Shown here in pieces: positions 11,716 to 24,265 of a stretch of 64,000 nt of DNA. The translations under genes and the position numbers were made by a program. Within the stretch, counting starts at the first letter, position 1. Each line of letters begins with the position of its first letter. This stretch comes from Proteles cristata cristata (Eukaryota > Chordata > Mammalia > Carnivora > Hyaenidae), in the NCBI GenBank assembly GCA_017311185.1, contig JAESUZ010005169.1, positions 2,358,501-2,422,500 of the forward strand, read 5' to 3'. Under the pieces are notes generated by a model that was given only the letters and a program-made list of their open reading frames with translations, searched no databases and was not told the origin of the DNA.

Positions 11716-11879
11716 ACTCTTCCCTGAATAAAGACTGATGATGATGATTTTGTAATAGGAACAAGGTAGACTACATTTAAAAGAAAACCAAATTTAATAC
11801 TGCCTGAAATAGAATGAAACATTTTGAGGAATGGATTCTAGCAATTACTGCATTTGGTGCATAAAGTCAGGTGGCACAT

Positions 11880-12178
11880 GGCTTCTATTGACTAACTCCT
11901 GTTTATTCTTCTAGTCTTAGTTTTGATGCAACTTCTCCTGGGAAACTTTCTTGTATAGGCTAGCTTAAGTCAAGTGCTTCAGCTTTGTGTGCTCATGACA
12001 TTCTGTCATTCTCTTATTATAGCGCTTTTTGTGATTCACTGTGAGGAACTGTGTAATTGTCTGGCTTCTCTCAGTAAGCCATAAAGTCCATGGGGTCATT
12101 CATTCCAATTTATGCTGTATACCAAGCACAGTACTAGGCAGATAGGAGGTATTCAATAAATAGTTGCTAAATAAATGG
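11880..12178 (+). mobile_element. L2 LINE 3' end
   Basis: Reads through typical L2 3'-UTR steps: CATTCTCTTATTATAGCGC ('atcatagcac'), GAACTGTGTAATTGTCTGGC, CCATAAAGTCCATGGGG, CTGTATACCAAGCACAGTAC, and ends GTATTCAATAAATAGTTGC plus TAAATAAATGG. Ancient, and all landmarks are in order. Confidence 0.72.
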
Positions 12179-12440
12179 ATACATTAATCTATCAATTGCC
12201 ATAGTGCACCTACCCACTCATTCCCCAACTTGGGTAAGAGTGCTGTAAGTAAACCCATCAGATATAAAATCAGTAGCATCCAAAATTGGTGTGATAATTC
12301 CCAAATTAGGTCTAATGTGAAATTATTATGACACTAAAATATAAGATTGTTGGTATTACATAAGTCCAGAACTAATTGTAAGATTTATAATTCTCCATGC
12401 TTATAATTATCTATTACAAGTTTATGAACATTTTCCAGTC
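12179..12440. other. Unique sequence between two L2 pieces
   Basis: No feature seen. Confidence 0.4.
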
Positions 12441-12479
12441 CTGGAATAAGGAAATGTTTAAATGCTGTACATTACAACA

Positions 12480-12990
12480 GTCAATTATTCATTCACACAG
12501 CAACTATTTGAGTACCTCTTATCCCAGATTTGAGGGATGCAAAAGTGAACAAGATAAATATGGTCTTTTGTTTTCATGAAGATTATATTCAAGAGAGAGC
12601 TAGAGAAAACAAAGAAACAAGAAACCAGGCAAATGAGATAATATCCAATATTGAAAGGTGTCATGGAGGAAAGTAATATTGGATAATGGGAATCAGATGA
12701 TTGGGAGGCCATGAATAGGAGCTGTTTTAGATTAGACTGTCATGACTTTTTTTATTTTAGAGATGAACAATGAGAAGTTACTAGTACTGAAAAGATCCCG
12801 GGGATCCAGGGATACCATTCCAAACAAAAGAAACAACACAGAAAAGGGCTCTCAGGGTGTATGTGACATGAGCAAAGTAAGATAGTGCATAAAGAGGAAG
12901 AGGGAGAATGAAATGAAATGAGATAAAAGGGTTGTAGGGGAGGGTAAGATCCTTTAGGCTTTGTTAATCATCCAGTTTGGATGTTAGTTC
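12480..12990 (-). mobile_element. L2 LINE 3' region, antisense
   Basis: Antisense L2 landmarks in order: AGTGAACAAGATAAATATGG with TTTTCATGAAGATTATATTC, GGTGTCATGGAGGAAAG, CAGAAAAGGGCTCTCAGGG, and a GA-rich stretch ending near AGGCTTTGTTAATCATCC. It faces away from the plus-strand L2 at 11880-12178, so these are separate insertions or an inversion. Confidence 0.65.
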
Positions 12991-15046
12991 GATTGCCATG
13001 GATATCCATGGGTTTTTGTTTTTCAGCGTGATTTAGATTATCAAAAACAACCATGGCTATAATAAGGAAAATGTACACATTCTATTATGAGTGCTGAATG
13101 AACACAATATATACAAACTTCAGACATCATTAATAATGATGTTTCTAGAGATTTTGCCTCTTTTTCAGCGCTGCATAATGAATTCAAAATCCTTCTGGCT
13201 GAATGCAGCAGTCCAATTGTTCCCAGTTTTCCAACATGCCCTAAATGATTTTGTTGACAGATCAATAAAAATAGCCTTAATTAAGGTAGTGGAGGTCACA
13301 TTTCACATTAAATATAGCTAATATTAATTGGAACCCAAGATTACCAAACTACAGAAAAGTCTCTCTACAGTCTACGTAGCACCACCATGCAACTCAAGTC
13401 GTCCTACACAAGTGGCAAGGTTATTCATAATAACTCTCCTCAGAATCTGAACCTTTCCACACAAAATGGGACATGCCATTTTCTCTTTTGTTTGCAACCA
13501 ACTGAAATTCAAATTGAAGAAACTTAGAACATTTTGTATTTTTTCCCCCTGATTTCATTTAGTTTTCTCACCAGAAAACGTTTGGGACACACTTGGATGT
13601 TACTTTCTGTTCTCCTTGCAGCGTGTCATCAGGGTGAGGTTATAATTGATGCTGACTCTCAAGCTGGCTGTGACTTATTGTCCACAGCAGAGCTGAGCTC
13701 ACAGCACTTGGCCATTTGTTATAAATTCATACAAAGTTTCACAACTAGGTCTCCTTGATTTCTCACACTATTGCCTTTAAATGCCTATAACAATCACCAA
13801 CAATCCTGGTTGGTGTGTAGATTTTAGCAGGCCTGTAGGTTCCTCTTACTATTTTTGGTTCATAAATAACTATGTATTGTATGTTCCTTCAGTTATTTTA
13901 AGACAAATCACATTATTTTTTTTATTCCCCTCTGGATAGAAGTGTTCCTGCATACTCTGTTCCATGCTAGGTACTTGCTGGTGAAAGTTGAAGACATGAT
14001 TGCTCTTTTTAAGGGGTATAGAGCATAGTTGTTTAACCAATAATTACATGTTATATCTGAGAACTAGGTCCTCTAAGGGTCTTTAGCCTCCTTCGGCCAG
14101 CCCTCCTCCATGCAGCAGTAGAATCTAAATCAGTGGAAACCTCTCTCCTGAGGTGAAGTTTCAATAAAACTTTGAGGGACAAATGGAATTAATTCTGTGA
14201 AGAAGGAATTTTTTGCATACTTAAGGGACAGACAGGACTGGGGATCCAGAGCAAATGTGAAGACTGTAGGCGGAAGGCTGCTTCCTCTCACTGAGTCAGA
14301 AGGGAAGAGGTAGAGATACTGGTCAACTTTTGGAGAAGGGATTGAGATGGCCATAAATTACCTCAGAAAGAATGAGGTTCGATTATCTACAGAGGGAGAG
14401 AGAATGGAGCTGTGGGTTTTATAGAGAAGGCAGACTGCATGTGACTGACAGTGTGGAAAATAGAAAGACAGAGGTTAAGACTTGAAAATGCAGCCATGTG
14501 CAAGTTAGTAGTCTTTCAGAAATATCAAGGTCAGGAGCCTGAAAAATTGTGATGGAAAAGTAGTTGCACTTCTATTATATATTAAAATAATGTTTGGGGG
14601 ACAAATTAAAACAGTTGGCTGTTTACTGTATACAAATAAAGGAGTGTACACAAATAAAATATTTGTACTATGCAAATAAAAAAGAATTATTTAAAAACTG
14701 GCTTGTTTTAGGGATGCAGCAATTCTATGACTCAAACCTACAATATGCAATTTCATTTAAAACCATGAGATTTCCTCTAATTAGACCTCACTCCTTATCT
14801 GACCTCCACTCTGATTTTCTCCTCAAGTCAGCCTTCCCCACCCTACCTCAATCTAAGATACCCAAACTGCTAGATCAACAGCTCTTTGTCTTCACATGGC
14901 TCCCTCCATCCCAATTTCCTATCAAACTTAAGATGTTGATCATCAAAGTGTCATGGTTATAATTTCATTATCGAAGAAAAATCATTACTTTTTTTCCCTT
15001 ATTGTTTCCTCTACAGGAGGAACCTACAGAACAATAAACCAAGCTG
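12991..15046. other. Unique sequence, 2 kb
   Basis: No confident gene. The longest frame, 122 codons on the plus strand at 14594-14962, starts on a non-ATG codon and has no domain I recognise. It contains short repeats of the form TACAAATAAA. Frames at 13091-13321, 13534-13758 and 14130-14354 are likewise without motifs. Confidence 0.4.
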
Positions 15047-15061
15047 CAACATACTATTGTT

Positions 15062-15271
15062 GGGGCGCCTGGGTGGCTTAGTCGGTTGAGCTTCCGACTT
15101 CGGTTCAGGTCATGATCTCATGATTCGTGGGTTCAAACCCCATGTCAGGCTCTGTGCTGGCAGCTCAGAGCCTGGAGCGTGTTTTGGATTCCGTGTCTCC
15201 CTCTCTCTCTGCCCCTCCCCTGCCCATGCTCTGTCTCTGTTTCAAAAATAAATAAACTATTAAAAAAACAA
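15062..15271 (+). mobile_element. Felid SINEC with perfect 15-bp TSD
   Basis: Head GGGGCGCCTGGGTGGCTTAG, cat-type GGCAGCTCAGAGCCTGGAG body and AATAAATAAACTATTAAAAA tail. CAACATACTATTGTT is present at 15047-15061 and 15272-15286 with no mismatch. Low divergence and the exact TSD mark it as one of the youngest SINEs here. Confidence 0.96.
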
Positions 15272-15302
15272 CAACATACTATTGTTTCATTTTCATACCT
15301 AA

Positions 15303-15400
15303 ACACTAAATTAGAATTCTCTGGAAGTAAGGACTAGACATGGGTGTTTGTAGAAAGTTCTTCAGGTGATTTTAATGTGCAGCCTTATCAACCATAGTGT
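15303..15400. mobile_element. Possible MER5-type fragment
   Basis: TTCTTCAGGTGATTTTAATG followed by TGCAGCC matches the MER5 'tcccaggtgattctaatgtgcagcc' block, and the part before it is degenerate. A short match, so tentative. Confidence 0.4.
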
Positions 15401-17084
15401 TAGTTACCTAGTTGGCAACTCAGAGGAAGGTAACGTTTGAAAGGTTTTTATACATAAGAAGAAAACTAGCCAGTTGAATACCAAACTGCAAAAGCACAAA
15501 CATTACAACTGTTACTCCTCTTGTTTTGGCAGGGTCATGTTCTTTAATCACAAATGATGCTTCAGAGCTAGGTATTATCAACAACAGTGGAATTTAAGTA
15601 AAGTTCACTTGTGGGAATACTCAAACATGCTGTCAATCTGACCATTTACCTACAACTAATTTACTTAGGGAAAAAAAAAAGGCAAGGGTTCTAGTGAACT
15701 GTAATCTTCTTAGGCCATTTTCTAAGAGGGATAAAAGGCAACAAAAAACAATTACATTGAAACAATGCTCTGACCTCAATAATCACACATTGAAAATACT
15801 TTTATCTGGAAAAAGCCATTAGGAGAAACTATGAACAAGGTGAAAATAGCTTTTGTGTGTTTTGGATAATAGTAACTCAGCAGGATAACAAAAGTAAAGC
15901 CTTATTAAATCTACTTCACATTCTACAATTCTCGCTTCTTCCCAGAAGTAACTCTTTGACTCCTGGTTTCAAAAGTTTCTGTTCTCCACTAAGAATACAG
16001 TAATATAGTCATCTACTTGGCTTTTATGAGTATTACATTTTTTACTAGGATGTGTTAGGCATGATATGAATAGATCAGAAATATACATTAAGATGTATTT
16101 TGTTTACAGAAATAATAACAATTTTGTTGCTGATTATTTGTAACACGGCAAGGGACTGACTAAGCATTTGAAGGAGAGGCCAAGAACAAAATTACTTTAG
16201 CTGTTCCTTATCACTTCTGAGCCACATGGTACTCTCACCACCTCTACTGCCCCATTACTAACAGCATCTCTACTTGTCCATGATAATACAAAATTTAGCA
16301 AGTCTTGCCTTTTCTGGAAACCTGTGGTTCTGGAAGTCTCCTTTTTCCTATATTCCCTTACCCCTCCCCTTATAAAGCTTCCCTTTAGCTGGATACCATC
16401 TGGAAAGAATAGAATCTTTTAAAATAAAGTAAAATTCTTAGAAACAGTTACAAAATAACATTAAAAATAATTTAAGAAATGAAGAGGCAATTTTTATATA
16501 AATTTACTACTCTGCTAAAGGATAAATCATCATTTTGTTTTGTGTCTTTGTGTCATATTCATGAATAATTTTACATGTTCTTTCATCTGAGTCTCTTCTC
16601 CCGGAAATCTTTCATTATCTGCCTCTCTTCCTATAACTGTAGGTCACACAGCTGGTTAACGTTGAAAATAAAACTCCAATAAAGTTCAATTTGACTCCTG
16701 ATCTGCCATTTCCTCCCTGCATTTGCCGTGTCTTGTTATGTGTTTGATGTTACAACAAAAACAGAAAGGACTTGTTTGGAGGTTTGACCTGAAGACATTC
16801 AGCAATAATTTCCCTGTATTGAAGAATTATCTCTCCTATGAGGCAAGTTCATCCTATTCCTCAAATCTATAGCTTCAAGAGGGGGACACATACGGATCAT
16901 GAAGAGAAGTCAATGGCAGTGTCTGTACTGTCTGGTAAGTACAGGAAACTGCCGAGTAATGGAGTAACAGATGTAGTAGCTCACTCATTGCCTGGGAAAT
17001 ACAACGGATGCAAAAGTGTAGTCACTCTCCACTAATGACTATCAGAAAATAGATAAACAAAGATGAAAATACAGCATAAAGGAC
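15401..17084. other. Unique sequence, 1.7 kb
   Basis: No gene seen. GGTCACACAGCTGGTTAAC at about 16642 resembles the antisense MIR core but is isolated. A 65-codon frame at 16838-17035 has no recognisable motif. Confidence 0.4.
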
Positions 17085-18690
17085 TTACTGGGTGCACAAA
17101 AGCAGCTCTAAGAGGGAAGTTCATAGCAATGAACACCTACATTAAAAAGCAAGAGAGATCCTAAATTAAGTCTTAAAGAACTAGCAAAAGAAGAACAAAT
17201 TGAGCAAAAAGTGAACAGAAGACAGGAAATAATAAAGATTAATAAATATAAATAAAATAGAGAACAGAAAACCAACAGAAAAGATTAACTAAACGAATAG
17301 TTGATTCTTTCAAAAGGGAAATAAAAATTGACAAACCCTTAGCTATACTGACCAAGGAAAAAATAAAAAGGACTCCAACCAACAAAATTATGAATGAAAA
17401 AAGAGACATTACATGTTATACTACTGAAATTGAAACGATTGTAGGATCATAGGAGGATTCTAAGAACAACTATATGCCAACACACTGGACAACCTAGAAG
17501 AAATGGAACAATTGTTAGAAACATACAACTTAGCAAGACTGAATCACAAAGAAATTAAAAGAAAATCTACATAGACAATTACTAACTAGCAATGAGATTG
17601 AATCGATAATAAAAAATCTCCCACCAAAGAGAAGAAAAGCCCCAGGCCAAATGGCTTCATTGGTGAGTTTTACCAAACATTTAAAAAAGCTTCACATCAA
17701 TCTTTCTAAAACTCTTCTGAAAAATCAAAGAGGAAGAAACATTCCCAAGCTAATTTTACAAGACCAAAATTATTCTCTAACCAAAATCTGAAAATGATGC
17801 TGCTAGAAAACTACTGATGAATACAGATGCAAGAATTCCCTATTGAATACTAGCAAACAGGGGCGCCTGGGTGGCTCAGTCGGTTAAATGTCCAACTTCA
17901 GCCCAGGTCATGATCTCACAGTTTGTGGGTTCGAGCCCTGCATTGGGCTCTGTGCTGACAGGTAGCTCAGAGCCTGGAGCCTGTTTCTGTGTCTCCCTCT
18001 CTCTCTGACCCTCCTCTGCTCACACTGTCTCTCTCTCTCTCTGTCAGAAATAAATAAAACATTTAAAAAATGAATAGTAACAAACAGAATACAACAGCAC
18101 ATTAAAAAGAAAAAAATCATGTTCAGTGGGATTTATCCTTGGGATGCCAGGAGGGCTTAACATTGCAAATTGATCAATGTGGTATATGACTTTAATAGAA
18201 TAAAAGAATAAAAAGAATCATGATTGTCTCAATAGATATAGAAAAAAACATTTGACAAAATTTAACATCCACTCATAAAATCTCTTAGCATATTGGGCAT
18301 AGAAGAAACAGATATAAACATTTATGACAAGCCACCAGCTAGCATCATATTCAATGGTGAAAGTTTGAAAGCTTTTCTTCTAAGGTCAGGAATAAGACAA
18401 GGGTACCCACTCTCACGATTCCTACCTGGTAAAGTACTAGAAGTCCTAGTAGTGCAATAAGGCAAGAAAAAGAAAGAAAGGTATTTAAACTGGAAAGGAA
18501 AAAGTAAAATTGTCTCTACAGATGACATGATTTAATATACATAAAATCCTAAAGAATCACCCAAAACACTGCTAGATCTAATCAATAAATTAAGTAAAGT
18601 TGCAGGATATAAAATTAACATACAAAATCTGTGGTTTTTATACTCTTAACAATGAATTTTCTGAAAAAGAAATAAAATAGACTTTTAGAA
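17085..18690 (+). mobile_element. Decayed L1 ORF2 reverse-transcriptase region, split by a SINE
   Basis: Plus-strand L1 ORF2 landmarks in order: AAGAGGGAAGTTCATAGCAA, AGAACTAGCAAAAGAAGAAC, AACTATATGCCAACACACTGG, AAAGCCCCAGGCCAAATGGC, GGATTTATCCTTGGGATGCC, AATAGATATAGAAAAAAACA, and the polymerase core near 18512-18529. The catalytic Asp-Asp codons (GATGAC, 18521-18526) are still present but the residues before them read VST rather than the usual FAD start. Many stops and indels; the element is dead. It lacks the 5' and 3' ends. The SINE at 17861-18071 interrupts it. Confidence 0.85.
17861..18071 (+). mobile_element. Felid SINEC inside L1
   Basis: Head GGGCGCCTGGGTGGCTCAG, intact B box GGTTCGAGCCC, GTAGCTCAGAGCCTGGAGCC body. 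TSDs GAATACTAGCAAACAG (17845-17860) and GAATAGTAACAAACAG (18072-18087) differ at two positions. L1 sequence continues in register on both sides. Confidence 0.95.
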
Positions 18691-18943
18691 AACAACATTA
18701 CTCTAGGTTGATTATTTAACAAAATATAAATAGTTAATATAAAGATAATAATATACAGAAGAGTATCTGTGAAAATGTAAAGCCATGTTAGAATTTATGG
18801 AACTATTACCAAATTAAGAGGTTGATATTACCTTTATTTAATTATGATAATTAAGTTATGTAATAAGTATGTGTATTCCTATTTTACACATGAGAAAAAA
18901 AAAACCCAACCTCCTATCAAATAACTGATAAATTGTAGCACTA

Positions 18944-19416
18944 CAGATGGTCCCTAAGTTATGATGTTTCACCTTACAGTTTTTACGATGCATGATGATG
19001 TGAAAGCAGTATGCTTTCAGCTGAACCAGTACTTTCAATTTTGATCTTTTCCTGGACTACCAGTAAGGTATATGATACTTCTTATGTCCAGAAGTGTCAG
19101 CAAGCCATAGTTTCCAGTCATTCTGTACCCATATGACCATTCTGTTTTTCACTTCCAGTAAAATATTCAATAAATTACATGAGATATTCAACACTTTATT
19201 ATAAAAATTATATATAAAATTATTATAAAAATTATAGTTTGTGTTAGATGACTTTTCCCTCCTACTGTAAGTGTTCTGAGCATGTTTCAGATAGTTTACA
19301 CTAAATAATGATGTTTGGTAGGTTAAATGTTCTAAACTCATTTTTGACTTATGACATTTTCAACTCACCATGTATGTATCAGGAGGCAACTCCAACCACA
19401 AGTAAAAGAAGATCTG
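18944..19416. mobile_element. Tigger-like (Tc1/mariner) DNA transposon fossil, 473 bp
   Basis: Starts CAGATGGTCCCTAAGTTATG and ends AAAAGAAGATCTG; both ends are flanked by TA (18942-18943 and 19417-19418), the TSD of Tc1/mariner elements. Interior landmarks ACCTTACAGTTTTTACGATG and CATTTTTGACTTATGACATT fit the non-autonomous 'cagatgctcctcgacttacgatgg' type. Much of the middle is AT-rich and decayed. The exact subfamily name is not given because I could not check it. Confidence 0.65.
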
Positions 19417-19418
19417 TA

Positions 19419-20073
19419 CTTTGAGGACCCCAATCTGTTACTTTATTTGAGAGTATCTGCTCCTTACTATACCATGCTGTTCCCGATACAAAAACTCTAA
19501 GGTGGTTGGTGTATATGTCAGGTGTAATTTACTTCTCATACAACTGTTTATACAATCTTTTTCTCGGTTAAAAAAAAAGGCTTGTATTTATTTTGTGTTC
19601 ATAGTCTTTGAGAATAAGGAGAAATAAAACATTTTGGGAATAAGCTATAGTTTCCATGCAAGCAACTTACTTCTTTGTACATACTGATCACATAATAAAC
19701 TTCACTGTACTTCAGTAAAAATACAAAATATCTACTATTTGAAGATTTTTATCTGTCAAAATTTAATTTCAAGGTTGCAAATTGATCTACTAATCAAAGT
19801 TAATTGTTCTGAATTACCGGCATAGCAACTCTCATCAACACCAGTAAAGACCTGCGAACAATACCAGGAAAGAAAAAGACACTGGTAGGTGATTCTGTCA
19901 AGAATGACATTCTTAAATAAAATTTTCATTTTGTTTTAAATACTGTCAACATCAACTTTACTTGCAGATTAGGGGCATGCTGTCTTCTCAGACACCTGAA
20001 GAACATTACCAGTCTGACATCTAGGAACTGAGGCTGTTATTATGAATAAATGGATTTATATATATATGGAACA
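19419..20073. other. Unique AT-rich sequence
   Basis: No gene or nameable repeat. Confidence 0.4.
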
Positions 20074-20130
20074 TAGAAGAGTGTCTGGAACATAGTACAC
20101 TTCCAATAATGTTAGCTTCTATTACTATAC
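20074..20130 (+). mobile_element. MIR 3' fragment
   Basis: GAGTGTCTGGAACATAGTAC, then CCAATAATGTTAGCTTCTAT, matches the MIR end 'cagtgcctggcacatagtaa...aataaatgttagctatta'. Only the end is preserved. Confidence 0.5.
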
Positions 20131-20835
20131 TGTACCAGAATTTGTGGGCAGACCCTCAATTATTTTCTAACATAAAAAGAAAAGAAAGATTTCTTCATGA
20201 GCTGTCCTTTATCAGTAGGTGCTAAGGTCCCTAACACCCAACTTCAGAATTCTTAGAACCCATGTGGGACTAATGGGATAGGTTGATAGTATCCTCTTCT
20301 GCCAGCTAGCTTCAGTTCAGATATGCTAGAGAGATTTGAGGGTTGTTGGAAAAGTATAATAGAACCTTTGTTTTATGGAACTCCATCAGAGACAGAAGTG
20401 CTTTACTTCATCTATCCTAGTAATAGGGCAGATAGGAAGATGTATGAAATGAATATGGACGAAGTGCCAATCATCTATTAAGCTCCTGCAAAAAAAGGCT
20501 ATATATTGAGTCTTAGAGGAAACTGAAATGTAGGAACTCAGTTCAACATCATGCCTACAGTTAACAACCTTGCATTGTGCACTTAAAAAATTGTTAAAGG
20601 GTAGAAATCATGTTAAGCGTTCTTGCCACAGACAAGCAATTTCCCCTGTGGGATGACCAAGGGTTTCACCTGAGTTTATACACTTCGTCAAAGCAAAAGT
20701 CTGAGTTTTCAGACAAAAACAAACAAACAAAACTCACACACACAAAAAAATCCCCAATACAACCCCCCCCAACAAAACAACAACAACAAGAAAAACAAAA
20801 CAGAAAAACATTAAGTTTTGCCTTTACTTAAGCAC
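20131..20835. other. Unique sequence with an AC/A-rich stretch
   Basis: No gene seen. 20719-20810 is A- and C-rich (CAAACAAACAAAAC, ACACACACAAAA, AACAACAACAACAAG), low complexity, and gives a 73-codon frame rich in Lys, Gln and Thr that should not be read as a protein. Confidence 0.5.
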
Positions 20836-20844
20836 TAATGATCT

Positions 20845-21044
20845 AGGTGCACCCAGTTGGCTCAGTAGGCTGGACATCCAACTTCTCATTTTGGCTCAGA
20901 TCATGAGCTTATGGTTCTGGGATTGACCCCTGCGTTCAGCTCTGTGCAGGGGGTGCTTGGGATTCTCTCTCTCCCTCTGCCCTTCTCCCACTCATGTGGG
21001 TGCACACACTCTCTCTCAAAAATAAACAAAGTTTTTTAAAAAGT
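20845..21044 (+). mobile_element. SINEC, older GCTTGGGATTCTC subtype
   Basis: Diverged head (AGGTGCACCCAGTTGGCTCA), body GGTGCTTGGGATTCTCTCTC, tail AAAAATAAACAAAG. TAATGATCT at 20836-20844 is repeated at 21045-21053 and again at 21065-21073, so the downstream TSD itself was locally duplicated (AAAAAAGAG spacer). Confidence 0.88.
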
Positions 21045-21073
21045 TAATGATCTTAAAAAAGAGTTAATGATCT

Positions 21074-23414
21074 GAGGCAATTGTGGAGGCAATATCACAA
21101 CATAGCTTTAATGTGCGGGTAACATAACGAAAAGAGGGACCTATAAAAAATGCATGGGACAAAAATGATAACTTGGGAAGTAACAAGACCCATCATGGTG
21201 TCCTTAATATGCCTTATTTTGGTTGACATTCAGATTCTCTTTATTTTTACAGTAGGCATGATAATATTTCTTTGTCTAACTATGAGTATTACTACATGAT
21301 ATACTATATGTTTTGTCCAGTTCTATGCCAGATGCACAGCAGGTTCATAAATAAGGTTATTGTTTCTTTATTAGCTTATGTCTTCAGCACAATGATAATT
21401 ATTCTGTACAATAGCAAAACTTAACTGACACTTCTCTAAATTGGCTCCAAAATGGCAAATTACCTTACCATTTTCAGTAGAAAAATATTTATGAGAAGAT
21501 TTAACTTACTTTATTCCTGGTTTTTCATGCCACACACAATGACTGTATTATTAAATCTTCCCTTAAGTACAATATGAAAAAGAGGTAAGTGACAAAATTA
21601 ATAATTTATAGAAGTACTTTTTTTTAACTGTTGCTAACTCACTGATATGGACAATCATCTCCAGCCATCTGTTACTCTATTCTCTGCAGAAAGTATTTAT
21701 TTACAAATCTAACAGAATACATTCATTTCTTGAAATAAACAGGTATCGTGATGTTTGGCATCCTAAAGAAGTCTCTCATTTACTCCAGGGTGACAGTTTT
21801 CTGTGAGATAGCCTCAAAATCTTTTACTAAATAATCTAGAGTCTGCTTTCTTTGCATTACATAAAATCAAAGTTCCTATATAATTTAATTGGCTTATGTT
21901 ATACCTAGTAACTTTCCAAAAATCTCTTTTTAGTAGGCTGATAAGGACTATCCATAAATTCTAGATGTGAATTAAAGTAATCAATTTTGCATGGCCACTA
22001 CTTTATCAATTAATATAAGAAAACTTTATTTTTTAACAATACAATTCCTTCATTTAACAACATGAGCTTCAGAACTTCAACCACTATTAGTTAGGCACTT
22101 AAAGAAATATTTTAAGTAGGAAAATGACAAGAAAGAAGAAAAAAAAATGATTGCAGAAGAAGGTTTTGAAGGAAATTAGTTCAGGGGAAAAGCAGTCACC
22201 CTTAAAACCTGTGGCCTTCATGAAGCAGAAAGGTGTTTTAGATGCTTCATTAACGAGAAGAGTAGCTTGGCCCAAAATACACTTTAAAGTTATGTGGTAC
22301 AATTGGACACTTCTATGACCAGATGCCTCACTTGCCTTTAAGAAAATGTCATGGGCTAATTAGGTAGTCTAACACCATATCTTTGCAGGATAGAATTATG
22401 ACCTATTTTTTTTTTTTTCTGTAACTATTCTTGGCATCTCCTCATTAAGAACAAATTGGCTTATTCTACCATACTTAAAGTGAATTGAAGCCTTACTTTT
22501 AGGGTGGAACTGATGCTTAGTGCCTATCATTTTCATTAGAAGTACCTATGAAACACTTTTTTGTTCATCATAGGAAAAAACTGGTATCAGAACTGGCTAA
22601 ACATCCAGACTTTTCTCTCTTTTAGTTTAACTGAACTTTGGCCTGTCAAGTTTCTTCAGAATGACTACTTTTAATTGCCACTGCTGAACAATGTCAATTA
22701 TAGTAAAACCTCATAGATTTTAACTGCTTAGGCAGTCTTAATTAATGAAAAGTTTGAATTAATGGATATATCTTTATAACTGCCATTTTCTTTTAGAATT
22801 ATTTATACTAATGGCAACATCAGCAAATCAATGGTCAACTCTAATATTCCCTTCCCCATGCATTGTTTGGTCCCTGTTCCTAGTCCTTGGTATGGTGCAT
22901 GTGGACTGCTGGAGGTAGTGTATAAATAAAGGGTAAGACTCTACCCCTTGTAGAAAAGCTGAGGACTACGATGCTTTGAAAAGCCTTCTCACAGAAATAC
23001 AACTAGGACTTGGAGAAACAAGAAAGTATGATTTGTAAAGTATTTCTGGGATTTCAAAGAGGTAAAGGAAATCTTCCTAGACAAACATGGAGGTGACATA
23101 TGCTGGATACCATTGCCAGAATATGAAAGGGAACACTACTGTGGGCCTGGTTTGCCAACAGAGTCCTAGATATTTTTAAATAAGTGAGACTTGATAATTT
23201 TTTGTGCATAAAGTAAGTCAAAGGCAAGGCGAATAAAGGGTTTCTTAGAAGAAATGATCTTGTGCTTACTTTAAGATATATCTATATCTATATAGCAGTA
23301 TTTACTTAAAATTTCTTCCTTGAAGATAGCTTCCTCACCTAGCAGTAAAACTGAGTTTTCTAAATTTGTGGTTTCTATTGGAAGAGTTAACATGGGACAT
23401 AAGGCAGGTATGTT
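21074..23414. other. Unique sequence, 2.3 kb
   Basis: No gene or confident repeat. At 22702-22766 GTAAAACCTCATAGATTTTA and AATTAATGAAAAGTTTGAAT faintly resemble ends of a Tc1/mariner-type element, but I cannot delimit one. Confidence 0.4.
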
Positions 23415-23610
23415 TTAGAGGTTTTCAAACTTACATGTGCATTAGGATCACATGAAGAGATTTTTAGAAAAACTGGGAGGAAGATCCCAGGCCAGTGAAT
23501 CAGGATTTCCAGGGATAGTTCTGGACTGGTATCCAGATGTGATTGCTCTCTTTTTAAAAATTCCTCAAGTGACTTTGATGTATAACTATTGTTACCAATG
23601 ATTTTATCTT
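23415..23610. mobile_element. MER5A-like hAT-Charlie element
   Basis: GAGGTTTTCAAACTTACATG, TGCATTAGGATCACATGAAG, GGCCAGTGAATCAGGATTTC and TCCTCAAGTGACTTTGATGT follow the MER5A order ('ggttctcaaact...gtgcatcagaatcacctgg...ctgattcagtaggtc...caagtgattctgatgc'). Non-autonomous and old. Confidence 0.7.
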
Positions 23611-24169
23611 TTTGTTGTGAGTTTTGTTTCCTTAATCTGCTTAATCTAAGTACCAGAATTTTGAAGATAACCTATTGGATATATTAACATTTAATAACAC
23701 TTATATGGCTTATGTATCATTTATACTGAGAATAACTTGAGCTACATCACAGAATGAACTACATATATTTATTAAGCCATTAATTTGAAAATACTTTGCA
23801 GATAATATAAATTGTGTTTCTAGAATTGAGTTCAAATTACTCCTAACTTGAACCAGAGCCAGAAGGGTCAAGGCGAACATGAGTGTGCATTTTTTTGGGT
23901 CACGTTCATTCTGCTTCACTTACTGCTCTGTTATATTGTCCCATTTTCCATCACAACTATTTCGAGATTACTTCTTTCCTTTCTGAGTGTCTTATGCCAT
24001 TTACAGATAAATTATAAGGCTTTCTGTCTGCATCAACCAAAAATTAATGATTTAGCATAATCTTTTTCAGATAGTAATCTGTTTTACTCTTGATTGTTAA
24101 TGATGGCATGGGACATGCATATCTTATATACCTTAATTCCCAAGTAAATACACTGGAAGTATTACTACA
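23611..24169. other. Unique sequence
   Basis: No gene; overlapping 69-70 codon frames on both strands (23710-23919, 23848-24060) lack motifs. Confidence 0.4.
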
Positions 24170-24265
24170 TTAGAGACTGTGTCTCCCTTGTTGGCTACTA
24201 CACTCACTGCACAGCACCCAAGATAGGACAGAAGCTCAATAACTGTTATTAAACAAAACTGACTC
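24170..24265 (+). mobile_element. L2 3' terminal fragment
   Basis: GACTGTGTCTCCCTTGTTGG, ACTCACTGCACAGCACCCAA and AGCTCAATAACTGTTATTAA fit the L2 end 'cactgctgtatccccagcgcc...gctcaataaatatttgttgaa'. Diverged. Confidence 0.5.

Noticed and set aside
14594..14962. 122-codon plus frame
   Set aside because: Begins on a non-ATG codon, low-complexity first part, no motif, no splice or promoter context.
20719..20831. Lys/Gln/Thr-rich frame end
   Set aside because: Low-complexity A/C-rich DNA.
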